A stretch of 64,000 bases of DNA from positions 37,705,755 through 37,769,754 of the forward strand of contig NC_087066.1 of NCBI RefSeq assembly GCF_963678635.1, written 5' to 3'. The translations under genes were made by a program, and so were the position numbers. Shown here piece by piece: positions 1 through 9,402 of this stretch; the stretch's first letter is position 1, and each line of letters begins with the position of its first letter. Origin of the DNA: Symsagittifera roscoffensis (taxonomy: Eukaryota; Xenacoelomorpha; Acoela; Convolutidae). The notes under the pieces are model-generated. The model was not told the DNA's origin, did no database searches, and saw only the letters and a program-made list of their open reading frames with translations.

Positions 1-367
1 CGAAACATCATTTGTCATAGAGTAGGCTTATTTTGACAACACTCCTTCCATTCAAAAAAAACCACATTCAAACTTATGAACACTTCAAGAATTGACCGTG
101 CATGATCTTTAATTGTCTAGAAATCTTCGAAAACCTAGCAAAAAGGTTTTTGCCATGAAACTAAAAAAAACAGAAATTTTGGCATTTGAAAACAATTAGG
201 CGATGGTTTTTTTTAATGAAGAATAATCGGCAATGTTTTTCCAATCACTTTAAATATACACTTATAAAAATTAGTTTCTAAGCAAAGAAACTCGAAAACA
301 AAAATAATCAAATAAAATTAAGAAAAAACTATTGAAATAAAAAATCAGATTTCATTTTCAAACTTAC
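1..367. other. AT-rich DNA; possible terminal exon of the minus-strand gene
   Basis: No repeat or clear gene. On the minus strand an acceptor-like T-tract ending in AG precedes position 160. The frame continuing from the exon at 495-368 would read only a few residues to a TAG at 137-135. This would give the membrane protein a very short cytoplasmic tail. It is weak evidence, because any short exon can fit by chance. Confidence 0.2.
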
Positions 368-495
368 GTCTTTTGCAGTATACGCATACGCCAATGCACA
401 GGCCACAAATGCAACACACTCCTACGACACAAAGACTGCAGCAAAACAGAAAAGATCCGGCTACAAAGGCCAGAAACGCTGCCAAAATCCCAACT
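368..495 (-). CDS. Exon encoding a Cys-rich transmembrane segment
   Basis: This 128-bp minus-strand block is open in one frame between a strong acceptor (TTTGTGTGTTTTAG) and donor (AC/GTAAGT). It encodes 42 complete codons, starting VGILAAFLAFVAG. A hydrophobic membrane-spanning stretch is followed by a run with nine Cys, then CKR, as expected for the TM and juxtamembrane part of a type I membrane protein. The first base (A) completes the GC left by the exon at 2850-2719 to give an Ala codon, so the two exons join in phase. Base composition is clearly more GC-rich than the flanks. I do not recognise the family. The plus-strand frame over the same bases is a shadow. Confidence 0.5.
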
Positions 496-716
496 CTAAA
501 ACACACAAATCGATCTTATACGAACAATTCGTTTGTTATGGGACCGTATAAACTAGCATATGGATGAAATAGCATTAACTTTTGCTTTATTTACGTGTTA
601 TCGCGTGCTTTTCGTAATCAAATTTGCAATTCTGGAAGAACAGAACGTATCATGGTTCTGAAAGAACTTGATGAACAATTCGACATATACCATTTAGTGG
701 CAGCTGCATGACTATT

Positions 717-1243
717 TATTGTTCCAACTTTTGTAACGAAAGTAACGGAATATTTAAGCTCGGGTTGATTTTTTTTCTTCAAACAAATTTTGACTTTTTA
801 AATAGCCATTTTTTGGGAATATCTAAACATCATTCAAAAAGTATTATTGTCCTGAGCTTAAAATTGAAAAAAAATATATTTCACCTGTGATCAGTTTTCG
901 AAAAGTTACGGGGGTTTAACGATTGCCATTTGGGCCAGATTGGGACAATTAACGCGCGCTGTTTTTGCGCTTTTAACGCGAAAGCGGAGATTTAATCAGT
1001 CTAGAAATCGTTCCAAGTTGGTTGAAGGAAGCTTAATTGCCATTGGTGATCTGTAAATAGGAGCAAAATCTATCACTTTGTACTTTACATGGCGTGTGGA
1101 GGGAGGATTTTCACAAAAAGCTCAAATAAAAAAAACGGTTTGTTCTCATTACAAATTTTTTCATGTTATTACTGCTCCATAGACCATAAAAGTCAGTCAG
1201 ACCAATCCGGGCTTCGCCCTGATACGAGCAGTCTTGTTTATCA
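717..1243 (+). repeat. ~520-bp dispersed repeat, copy 1
   Basis: The repeat starts with GTTCCAACTTTTGTAACGAA, a degenerate palindrome, and ends near CTGATACGAGCAGTCTTGTT. It shares most of its length with the copies at 3604, 4406 (inverted) and 5316. There is no coding capacity and no clear terminal inverted repeat. This copy is the most diverged of the four near-full ones. Confidence 0.75.
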
Positions 1244-1629
1244 TAAAACTTGTTTTATTAATCAAGAGAATGCATTTCGTGGTGAAAAGTTTATTCAACT
1301 GAAACGATATACATTGGAGAAGACATAAAACATTTACTTTTTAAAAAAAAATACCGTTAATTTGATTTTTATAATGATAAATTCAGTTCGGCAATTTGGA
1401 TACAAAAAGCTTTGCTGGATAGAGTTTCATTCAATTGTGCTTAAATTTTTCTACATTTGATTATAATTTGTTTAGCAAAGGAGAGATTATACTCAATTTC
1501 TATAAGATTAACAAATGCAAAAATAACATGTCTTTTTTTTCGTGGAAAAAGCAACCTACCATACGCTATGTAAAGTAAATAGTGATATCATTTGCATATA
1601 GCAAAGTATCGAACAAACGAAAAAGCTGA
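1244..1629. other. No feature seen
   Basis: AT-rich intronic or intergenic DNA without an open frame of note, lying between two repeat copies. It falls inside the inferred 2.2-kb intron between the exons at 2850-2719 and 495-368. Confidence 0.5.
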
Positions 1630-2347
1630 CCTCAAGTCAATCTGAAACGATTTCGAAGACGGATTGAAACTCCGCCTCGCGACATTGGTTCGAAAGATTT
1701 CATGCCTGAGCCATCCTAAATACGCCAAATTGGCAATCCTTAAACGATTGGCACAGATTTTGCCATACTATAGATTTCGTCCTATTTATTTAATTAACAG
1801 ATTTCGTCCCACACAGATTTCGTCCCACACAGATTTCGTCCCATCAAAAACATTTCGTCCTATTTTTGGAAAATTACTGTAATTGCGGATTAAGTAGTTC
1901 TCATAATTGTCAATCGCGACTGCTTTGATTTGAAGCATTGATTTATCTTTGTTTATATATAATGTGAAACGAAATTTTTTTATTACTTGCTTTTGAAAGC
2001 TCACACTTTACAAAAAGTAGGACGAAATATGTTTACTCCCAAATTTGTGGGGCGAAATCTGTGTATGCCTTTAAATGGGACGAAATTTGTTGAAATTAAA
2101 ATGGGACGAGATCTGTCATGGGACGAAATCTGTCACAGCCCCGTAAAACCCCATAGTTTTGCAAAAACTGATTGTTACAAAAAATTTCAAATACATTTTT
2201 TTAATATTGAGCTCAGAACAACTATACTTTTCGGATCCTTGAAAAAATTCGGCCAGAAATGGCTAGTTGAAAAGTCGAAACTGGTCCGGAGAAAAAAAAC
2301 CACACGAGCGCAAGCAATCCGTCACTCTCTTCGAAAGTAGCAACAAT
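1630..2347 (-). repeat. ~520-bp dispersed repeat, inverted, split copy
   Basis: Bases 1630-1745 match the middle of the repeat in inverted orientation (GACGGATT...ggcaatccttaaac). Bases 2142-2347 carry the rest, ending in a degenerate tcgaaagtagcaacaa terminus. The interval between them is an unrelated foldback element, so this copy was interrupted after it arrived. Confidence 0.6.
1746..2141. mobile_element. Small foldback element with AGATTTCGTCC iterons
   Basis: This ~395-bp insertion has arms in opposite orientation. The left arm carries AGATTTCGTCC-like motifs at about 1783, 1799, 1814, 1829 and 1851. The right arm carries the reverse complement GGACGAAAT-like motifs at about 2021, 2050, 2078, 2102 and 2120. 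Outer ends are gGCACAGATTTTG and its partner AAATCTGTCACAGCC. It has no ORF. It resembles a non-autonomous DNA transposon or MITE whose subterminal iterons could be transposase-binding sites (inference). Confidence 0.55.
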
Positions 2348-2718
2348 TATAGTTTAGGAGCAAATTTTAAAGTATTTTATGAAAATTCAGGCAGTTCAAT
2401 GAAAAAATCATTTTCTTTGGCCACCTGACTTGGTGTTTTCTCTGAATTAGGCAAACACTGCATTTTCGATCTGAAAATTAATCCGTTACCAATTTTCCAT
2501 CCGCACAAAAATAGTGACAAAAACTTGCAAAATTTCCTGGCAAGTTAACATTGGGCCAGCTATTAACAGCTGAGCAAATTCCAAGAAATTTAACTTATGC
2601 TATTTTGGCTGTTCTGAAATCAATATAGAGTAATATTGGCCTGTTAAAGATTTGATTTTGTATCTGGGTGTGACCATGCCACTAAGATAGTGATGTTTTT
2701 AAAACTGGAACTACTTAC
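2348..2718. other. Intronic DNA; no feature seen
   Basis: AT-rich stretch directly downstream, on the minus strand, of the donor at 2718-2713. Nothing gene-like or repeated was recognised. Confidence 0.45.
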
Positions 2719-2850
2719 GCATCACACATGTCTTGCTCATAACATTTCTCAGAACAGCAGGTCAGGTTTCCCTTTTGATTTTCATCTAAAAGATCTTCGA
2801 TGCAGTCAGTTTCCTGGCCACGACAAATTTCTAATGCGGCATCAATCGAG
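2719..2850 (-). CDS. Exon encoding a Cys-rich extracellular segment
   Basis: On the minus strand this block encodes an open run with ICRGQETDC, LTCCSEKC and MCDA: seven Cys, acidic, typical of a small disulfide-bonded extracellular region. The donor GATGC/GTAAGT is strong. The acceptor is either CCAG before 2850 or TTGAG before about 2859. It joins in phase to the TM exon at 495-368, giving a Cys-rich ectodomain followed at once by a membrane anchor. The IC-x(5)-DC pattern recurs in the exon at 6141-5978 (ICSSDSDC). The family is not recognised. Confidence 0.5.
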
Positions 2851-3603
2851 CTGGACACCTCAAGAAGCTTATTTTTTTGAAGCTTATTTCATCAATAATT
2901 ACTCAAACAGTTTTGGAAATGTTTTCGAAAAATTTTTGGGCATACAAACGTAGTAGTAAAACATATATTCTTAATATATGTGTAATTTATGCATATTGTA
3001 TGAACATATGCTGTTGTCAGTAGCGTACGAAGGGGCATTCGTTTGCGGCCATCCCTTCCTCAATTCTGGTTGCCAAGTATTTCCACCTTGCTTATATTTT
3101 ACGACGTCCATTTTGGTCAACGAACCAAATAGATTTTCTGAAAACACCTTAGACCTCAATTTAAACTAAATTTGCGGAGGTAGCGCTTGCCTAAAAAACT
3201 TGATTGACCTAAACTTTTTTGGCGTCATATGGTCAAATTTTCGCAAAAGAGGACAAATCTGCCTCTCTTTCATTTTGATCAATTGCTACTGAAAATTGGT
3301 ACATTTTTCTCAATCATAGAATAACGAAATGATCAGTAATTTTTACAAAGCTAGTTTGAACTACATCCCAACCACGAACTAAAACTAGCGAAAATTGGGC
3401 AAAAAAGAGAAAAAAAAACGATTAAATAAACGGTTCCAGCATCCAGTTCCAAGCGTTAATAATTGATTACATTATATTAAAATTGGTAAAAATCTACTTT
3501 AATCAATTAAAACTTTGGTTTATCTGAAATATGTTGAAAGCAGTTTATTACTACAGTTTACAAATTTAGCAGTTTTCAAACTACTTCAAAAATTAGGGTT
3601 TTT
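2851..3603. other. Intergenic/intronic DNA; no gene supported
   Basis: Both strands have short open frames around 2971-3169 (62-63 codons), but neither has splice or family support. The phrase AGCGTACGAAGGGGCATTCG around 3022 has the look of a dispersed-repeat fragment. Nothing else was identified. Confidence 0.4.
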
Positions 3604-4130
3604 GTTCCGACTTTCGCAACGAAAGTAACGGAATAATTAGGCTGGGGCGGGTTTTTTTCTTCAGACAAATTTCAAATTTTTAACTAGCCATTTTTGACGG
3701 ACTTTTCTTAATATCATTTGAAAGGTATTGTTGTCCTGAGCTTAAATTTGAAAAGAGATTTCACCTGTGATCATTTTTTGTAAAGTTGTGGGGGTTTGAA
3801 GATTGCCATTTTGGCCAATTTGGGACAATTAAAACGCGATATTTTTCGCGCTATCAACGCGTAAGCGGAGGTTTAATCCATATTAGAAATAGTTCCAAAT
3901 TGGTTGATGGAAGCTTAGTTGCTAGAATTTATGAGTTGCTAAGAGCGAAATTTAACATTTTGTTCTTTATATGGCGTGAGGGGGGATGATTTTCACAAAA
4001 AACCTAATTTTTTTTTTAATTTTCTTTTTATTTTTATTGCGTTTAAATTTTTCATGCTATTCTTGCTTCATATACTTTAAAAAGCAGTCGAAACATTCAT
4101 GGTTTTGCCCTGATACGAGCAGTTCTGTTT
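3604..4130 (+). repeat. ~520-bp dispersed repeat, copy 2
   Basis: Begins GTTCCGACTTTCGCAACGAA and ends CTGATACGAGCAGTTCTGTT. It is collinear with copies 1 and 4 and inverted relative to copy 3, from which it is separated by about 275 bp, so the two form a large inverted pair. Confidence 0.75.
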
Positions 4131-4405
4131 CATTTTGCGCATTTTTAGTTTTTTTTTACCACCAAAATATCAGCACCTTTTTTTAGTTTAATGACTTGTT
4201 CGAAAGAGGTGTTTTCACCTCTTGCGGAAACTTTTGAAATAATTTGAAGGTATTTCCATAAAATTTTTGTTTCGTGGTATAACTTTGTTGTTTTCAGATG
4301 AACCAAAGTGTGACAGGACATGTCATTTATAAAGTTTTATCAACAGAAAAACAAAAACGCATAGAATAAAAATAAAATATACTTTTGGTGTGACATAAAA
4401 GATAA

Positions 4406-4942
4406 CAAGACTGCTCGTATCAGGGCAAAACGCTGAATGTTTTGACTGCCTTTTAAGGTTTATGGAGCAGTAACAACATAAAAAAATTTAAATATGTTAG
4501 AATATTATAAAAAATTGTTTTTTTTTCTAAAACTTGACATTTTTTAAATGAAAATCATCACCCCACACGCCATATAAAGTACAAAAGGATACATTTCGCT
4601 CCTTTTAACATATCAATTATGGCAAAGAAGCTTCTTTGACCCAATTTGGAACGATTTCTAAGACGGATTAACTCTCCGCTTTACGCTTTAATAGCGCGAA
4701 ATATATCGCGCGTTAATTGTCCAAAATTGGCCAAAATGGCAATCCTTAAACCCCCATAACTTTACAAAAAAAATCACAGGTAAAACATCTTTTCAAATTT
4801 AAGCTCAAGACAACATTACCTTTTGAATGATAAAAAAATTCCGTCAAAAATTTAAAAAGTTTAAAAGTCGAAGTTTGTCTGAAAAAAAAACCACCCCGAG
4901 CACAAATGTTCCGTTACTTTCGTATCGAAAGTCGGAACAATA
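4406..4942 (-). repeat. ~520-bp dispersed repeat, copy 3 (inverted)
   Basis: Starts at the GACTGCTCGTATCAGGGC end and finishes with the perfect palindromic stem ACTTTCGTATCGAAAGT, then CGGAACAAT. It is full length and among the best preserved copies. No ORF. Confidence 0.75.
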
Positions 4943-5315
4943 GTCTATTAGAAAAAATTATATTCTATTATAATCGGTTTAACGAGTAAAGAGTTTTCAA
5001 TATTATTGTTAATGGATTATAAAAAACTGTGATCTCCTTGAAAAAACAATTATGAAAAATCGATTATGCATCCTTTAAACACCTATTTTTGAAATTTTAA
5101 TCAATTACATTTGTCAAAAAATTAACATAACTGTTATAATCAATTACTGAAGCCACATTTTAGATGCGAGTTGTCATTGCTCTTCCAAAACGTTCAAAAT
5201 TCCAATTTTCCATGAAAAAGGCGGAAAAGGCGCAACACTAGCGGAATTTTTCAAAAAGTAACAAAAACGCTACTTTTGCCTTAAATGATTTTGGTCTTAT
5301 ATGATTTTGTTTAAT
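4943..5315. other. No feature seen
   Basis: AT-rich spacer between inverted repeat copies 3 and 4. No coding or repeat signal was recognised. Confidence 0.45.
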
Positions 5316-5814
5316 TGTTCCGACTTTCGATACGAAAGTAACGGAATATTTGTGCTCGGGGTGGGTTTTTTTTTCTTCAGACAAATTTCGACTTTTTAAC
5401 TAGCCATTTTTGACGGAATTTTTTTTGCATCATTCGAAAAGTATTGTTGTCCTGAGCTCAAATTTGAAAAGATATTTCACCTGTGATCATTTTTCGTAAA
5501 GTTACGGGGGTTTAAAGATTGCCATTTTGGTCAATTTGGGACAATTAACGCGCGATATATTTCGCGCTATTAACGCGTAAGCGGAGATTTAATCCGTCTT
5601 AGAAATCGTTCCAAATTGGTTAAAAGAAGCTTATTTGGCATAATTGGTTTGTTACAAGGAGCGAAATCTATCCTTTTGTACTTTGTATGGGGGGGATGAT
5701 TTTCTTTTTGATTTTTGTTTTGTTTCATTGAATTTTTAAATGTTATTACTGCTCCATAAACCTTAAAAGGCAGTCGGAACATTCAGGGCTTCCCCCTGAT
5801 ACGAGCAGTCTTGT
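5316..5814 (+). repeat. ~520-bp dispersed repeat, copy 4
   Basis: Begins GTTCCGACTTTCGATACGAA and ends CTGATACGAGCAGTCTTGTT. It is slightly shorter than the others owing to small deletions. The minus-strand open frame at 5570-5782 is a by-product of the repeat and not a gene. Confidence 0.75.
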
Positions 5815-5977
5815 TTCTTTTTGGTGTCAAATTTCGCTCTTAATAAACTTAGGCCCGCCACAATCGCTCTCCACAAATTCAAAAAATTACCCATAGCGAA
5901 AATAAACAGCCTTCCTGCCTGTAAAATAACTTTAATTCCCATTGAACAATTTTTTTACTACTAAAGGGTTCTCGAGT

Positions 5978-6141
5978 CTAGCTTCGACTGATGCCTGTTA
6001 TGTTTGCTGGGACATCTCGCCAGCAGTCAGAATCAGAGGAGCAAATATCGCCCGAATCAGCCTGTTTCACCATCTGGATATTCGCCAAAAGAACGACGAG
6101 GCCAGTCATCATCCATAAAGCTGATGGAAATAGTCTATATT
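5978..6141 (-). CDS. Signal-peptide exon with Cys motif; candidate small secreted peptide
   Basis: An ATAATTTCAG acceptor precedes 6141. The frame runs through EYRLFPSALW to ATG at 6112 and stops at TAG 5980-5978. From that ATG it encodes 44 residues: MMTGLVVLLANIQMVKQA looks like a signal peptide, followed by DSGDICSSDSDCWRDV and a short tail. The IC-x(5)-DC motif matches the exon at 2850-2719, so this may be the 5' part of the same gene or a paralogue. No convincing donor is visible before the stop. A 19-bp candidate exon at 8793-8775 (ATGCCCTGTG..., donor G/GTGAGT) would join in phase. The function is unknown. Confidence 0.35.
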
Positions 6142-6410
6142 CTGAAATTATATTCGAATCATGCCTAGCATATATTTTAGTGCATTTAAAATCATAAGAA
6201 ACATCATTATAAATCAGATTTTGCGCAACTATGAATCCTGGAAAATATCATCACAAGTCCGATTTTTTTCAAAATTTAAAAAATGAATATAGCCAGTAGA
6301 AATCAAATTTTGGCCAGAAAGACTCAAATAAAGATCAGAAATTGATTATTTTAATTAACTTTAAGTAAAATTCATAAAATAATCACTATAATTTCACTAT
6401 TTTGTGCAAT
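6142..6410. other. No feature seen
   Basis: AT-rich DNA upstream of the candidate exon. No repeat or coding signal was recognised. Confidence 0.4.
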
Positions 6411-6700
6411 CGCGGATTTAGAATTTTTAGGATTTTCTCAAAAAGGGTTGATTCTCAAAAAAAAGACAAAAATTTTTGACCAAAATGATTTTCAGAGCTC
6501 TCCCAAATCCTCACAGAGACCTTATTTCGAACCTCCTCAAATTTAGTATAAAAAAACGCGCCTTTAGAAAAATTGCAAAGTCAGTCAGCCAAAAATGAAT
6601 ATCTCCAATAGTACAAAGGGGGACCATTTGGGTCGGCAGGCGGTCGAATCCCCGAGAAGGGAAAGCGACGTCCGCCCACCCCACTAAACCTGCTACTGAT
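6411..6700 (+). repeat. Dispersed repeat with GGATTTTCTC...GGTACAAAGGGGGACC landmarks
   Basis: This ~290-bp block contains GGATTTTCTCAAAAAGG near its start and agtacaaagggggacc followed by ggtcg-aatcc and aaagcgacgtccgcccaccc near its end. The same landmarks occur in order at 9248-9400 and then 12362-12640, the two halves of another copy split by a larger insertion. Non-coding. Confidence 0.5.
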
Positions 6701-6744
6701 TTTGTGACCATCCACAATCCTATGCCCGGGCCGAGCGCTCATGG

Positions 6745-7050
6745 ATTCCAATTAATTATAATGGATTCTCGAGACCATTATTATGGATTCCCGGAAACAA
6801 AACTTTCAATAAAATACATTGAAATTGTAAAATTCAGATCACAAAATCGATAATATTGAAATTATAGTCAATTTTTTGAAGAAAAAAAATCCATTATAAT
6901 CGATTATAATCCACTATTTTAGGCACTGATATCGAATTTTTTTTGGCCAAAATAATCCATAATACTCGAAAGTTTTTGAAATAAAAATCCATTATGATCC
7001 ATTAAAACCGATTATAGTCCATACGATTTTTGGAAATTTAAGCCATGTCT
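6745..7050. repeat. Imperfect (ATTATAATCGATT)n-like repeat tract
   Basis: Many overlapping variants of ATTATAATGGATT and ATTATAATCGATT occur here. Outliers lie at 7410-7450, 8195-8300 and 8365-8395. The motif is near-palindromic, so it reads on both strands. Probably satellite-like or decayed MITE DNA. Confidence 0.45.
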
Positions 7051-7103
7051 TTTTTCTAAATATCATGTCTCAACGTCACCCCCTCGAGTTTTTTTTGCCT
7101 CCC

Positions 7104-7275
7104 CGATGAAAGAGGGGTGTAAACTGGTGGGGCGAGTGGTAAAGGGGGGGGGGAGTAAAATGAGGTGGTAATTTTGGCGGGGATGGGGGTTCAACCACCA
7201 TTCAACTCCCCAAGTTCTACCATTAAGTAATTCCCCCCCTACCACCGTTCAAATCTTACACCCATCTCTTTTCCC
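7104..7275. repeat. G-rich long palindrome
   Basis: The left arm GATGAAAGAGGGGTGTAAAC...GGTGG...GGGGATGGGGG is matched by the reverse complement of the right arm (CCCC...CCACC...TTACACCCATCTCTTTTCC). The arms are about 80 bp with interruptions. A run of ten G lies at 7144-7153. It can form a cruciform or a G-rich secondary structure. The minus-strand open frame across it is not gene-like. Confidence 0.55.
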
Positions 7276-7483
7276 CTGCGAAATGAAGTGTTAAACTGAG
7301 TTGAATTGAAAAAGTAAAGACAAACGTAATACGTAGCAACTGCACAAACAGGAAATGAGATAACCCGAAAAAAAATCCATTTGAAAAATCTATTTATATA
7401 ACTCTCGAAAAAGTCCATTATAATCGATTGTAATCGATTATGATTGATTATTGTGGCAAAAAAATATTATTTTATAATACTTT

Positions 7484-8180
7484 TATAATGGCTTATACGC
7501 GGATTGACGAAAGAAGAAAACTGAAGAAAAATGCTTATCATACAAAATTCATACAAAATTTAAAAAATGTTTATAAATTTTTAATGAACATTTTTGTTCT
7601 ATTTGCCTCTTTTGAAGCTTTCTGGTCATTAAAAAATAATGAACAAATTTTCGATAAAAAATTGCATAACATACAATTTTTATATATGAAAGTTATAAGA
7701 TAATCATTTTGTCATAGAAAAAGTTTCCAAAAATTACCAAAAAATGGGTCTGGGTAATTTGAAATAGGTTGAAATAATTCTATCTAAGATAGAGGGCATT
7801 TTCACAGTCAAAAACAGAATTTTATTTTCGGTCGGAAAAATGCTTATCATGTAGTTTTCATATAGGAAAATTGTATGATATGCGTTTTTCATAAGCGAAA
7901 ACACAAATTTGAGGTAAGAAATTTTAATCCTTTTTTTGCTTGCAAACTTGTTTTTGCGCTCAAATATAACTTTTATGGAAGAAAAATTTATGGAAAAAAT
8001 GCTTATCATACAATTTCATAATTTAGAAAAAATTTAAAAAATGCTTATCATACAGTTTCATAGTATAGATAAAATGCTTATTTTGCTATTTTCATACACT
8101 TACTTTCGCTCTATGAAACTCTTTGAAAGAGTATGATAAGCATTTTTTTCATATATGAAAATTCTATGGTAAAACATTTT
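7484..8180. repeat. Dispersed ATGCTTATCATAC motif cluster
   Basis: The motif AAAATGCTTATCATACAATT or close variants occurs at about 7528, 7837, 7998 and 8039. An inverted form GTATGATAAGCATTTTTT occurs near 8130. Several half motifs (cataCAATTTTCATA) lie between. The open frames at 7440-7703 and 8009-7734 are low-complexity products of this A+T sequence. I infer a decayed foldback or satellite region. Confidence 0.45.
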
Positions 8181-8299
8181 TTATCAACCCGGGTAATCGA
8201 TTATAAAGGATTGTATTGACATAAAAATTTTAGGATTATAATCCAATTTTAATGGATTATAATCGATTATTTTGTAATTTTGTAGATACTGGTCATATT

Positions 8300-9247
8300 A
8301 TTTCAATATAATCGTTTATCATCCATAGGCGCTCGGTGCGGGTAGTTCATTAATCATGAAGTTAAAATTGATTATAATACATGCAGATCCATTATGCAGT
8401 TTTTGGGGTATTTGTACAGATCCTATAGAGATTTTATACAGCAAAAAATCAATTTTTAGACAAAGAGTCAAATTATTTAGAAAAAATAATAGTTTTTTCT
8501 GACCTTTATGATATCCGTCCTTATCAAATTATACATTTTAGTGTCTAATTGGGTTACATACACTCGATTTTTACAAGTCAAAAATCTGTATAAAAACCGA
8601 TTATTTTCGACTGCCCTATCAGTTTTGCCGAATACGGGTTTGCCCAGAATTGAGTTCAGGGCCGAATTCAAATTATCCATTCTAGCCCTCAAAGTCAAGA
8701 TTTATTTTTACATAAAAAACTAAGTTAATCCAATCGTCAAATTTATATTGTATTAAAAAACAAAAACTACTCACCTAAGCACACACAGGGCATTTTAGCT
8801 TATCAAAATGATAAGTTTAGTTCAAGCAAGAAAACAGCAAGAAAACGGACCAAATGTGAAGTATTTCCTGCTTAAAATCAAAAACAACTTCAATAATTTA
8901 AGTCCATTCAGCAATCCATCACACTAATTCATTTTTCCGTAACCAGGGATACCATGTTAACAAAAAATCATTCAAGTATAAATTGTTTTGTGTAAAATTG
9001 AATGCTTTATCTTATTAAAGTTAGACTAGAAAAATGGTTGAAATTGGAAATGTTTCTTTATCACTTCCCTTACAACAAAAAGACGTCAAAACAATTTAAA
9101 AACTCCTTTCGGAGACTGAAAATAAAAAATTGACTTTTTTCCCAATAATCACCATAGTAATCAGCGAAAAAACTATACAAGTCAATAGAGAAACTTGAAG
9201 ATTGAAAACTAAAAAAAAACCGAAAAAAAAAACTGAAAATGGTGCAG
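8300..9247. other. Intergenic DNA with one possible micro-exon
   Basis: The open frames on both strands at 8477-8723 overlap each other and lack splice or family support. The minus strand at 8793-8775 shows ATG followed by a TTAG/GTGAGT donor that would splice in phase to the acceptor at 6141. Nothing else is supported. Confidence 0.25.
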
Positions 9248-9400
9248 CACCTACAGGAGCGGATCCAGGATTTTCTCAAGGGGGGCGGATTTTCAAAAAA
9301 AAAATTGAAATGTCGGTCAGCTTTTAAAAATTTTGTAGGTCGACCATATTGGTTTTCCTTACTCTCCTAAAGCACTAAAAATAACCTCTTCCCTAGTCGA
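9248..9400 (+). repeat. Left half of a split dispersed repeat
   Basis: GCGGATCCAGGATTTTCTC and the following sequence align with the start of the repeat at 6411-6700. The remainder resumes at 12362, beyond the inverted-repeat element. This implies a nested insertion. Confidence 0.4.
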
Positions 9401-9402
9401 TC

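Noticed and set aside
373-567. 64-codon plus-strand ORF
   Set aside because: It overlaps the minus-strand exon at 495-368, whose splice sites and hydrophobic product are much better supported.
7440-8009. ORFs in the ATGCTTATCATAC cluster
   Set aside because: Low-complexity Lys/Phe/Ile-rich products of AT-rich repeated DNA.
8477-8723. Overlapping open frames on both strands
   Set aside because: No splice signals, no motif and no preference for one strand; probably chance or part of an unrecognised repeat.
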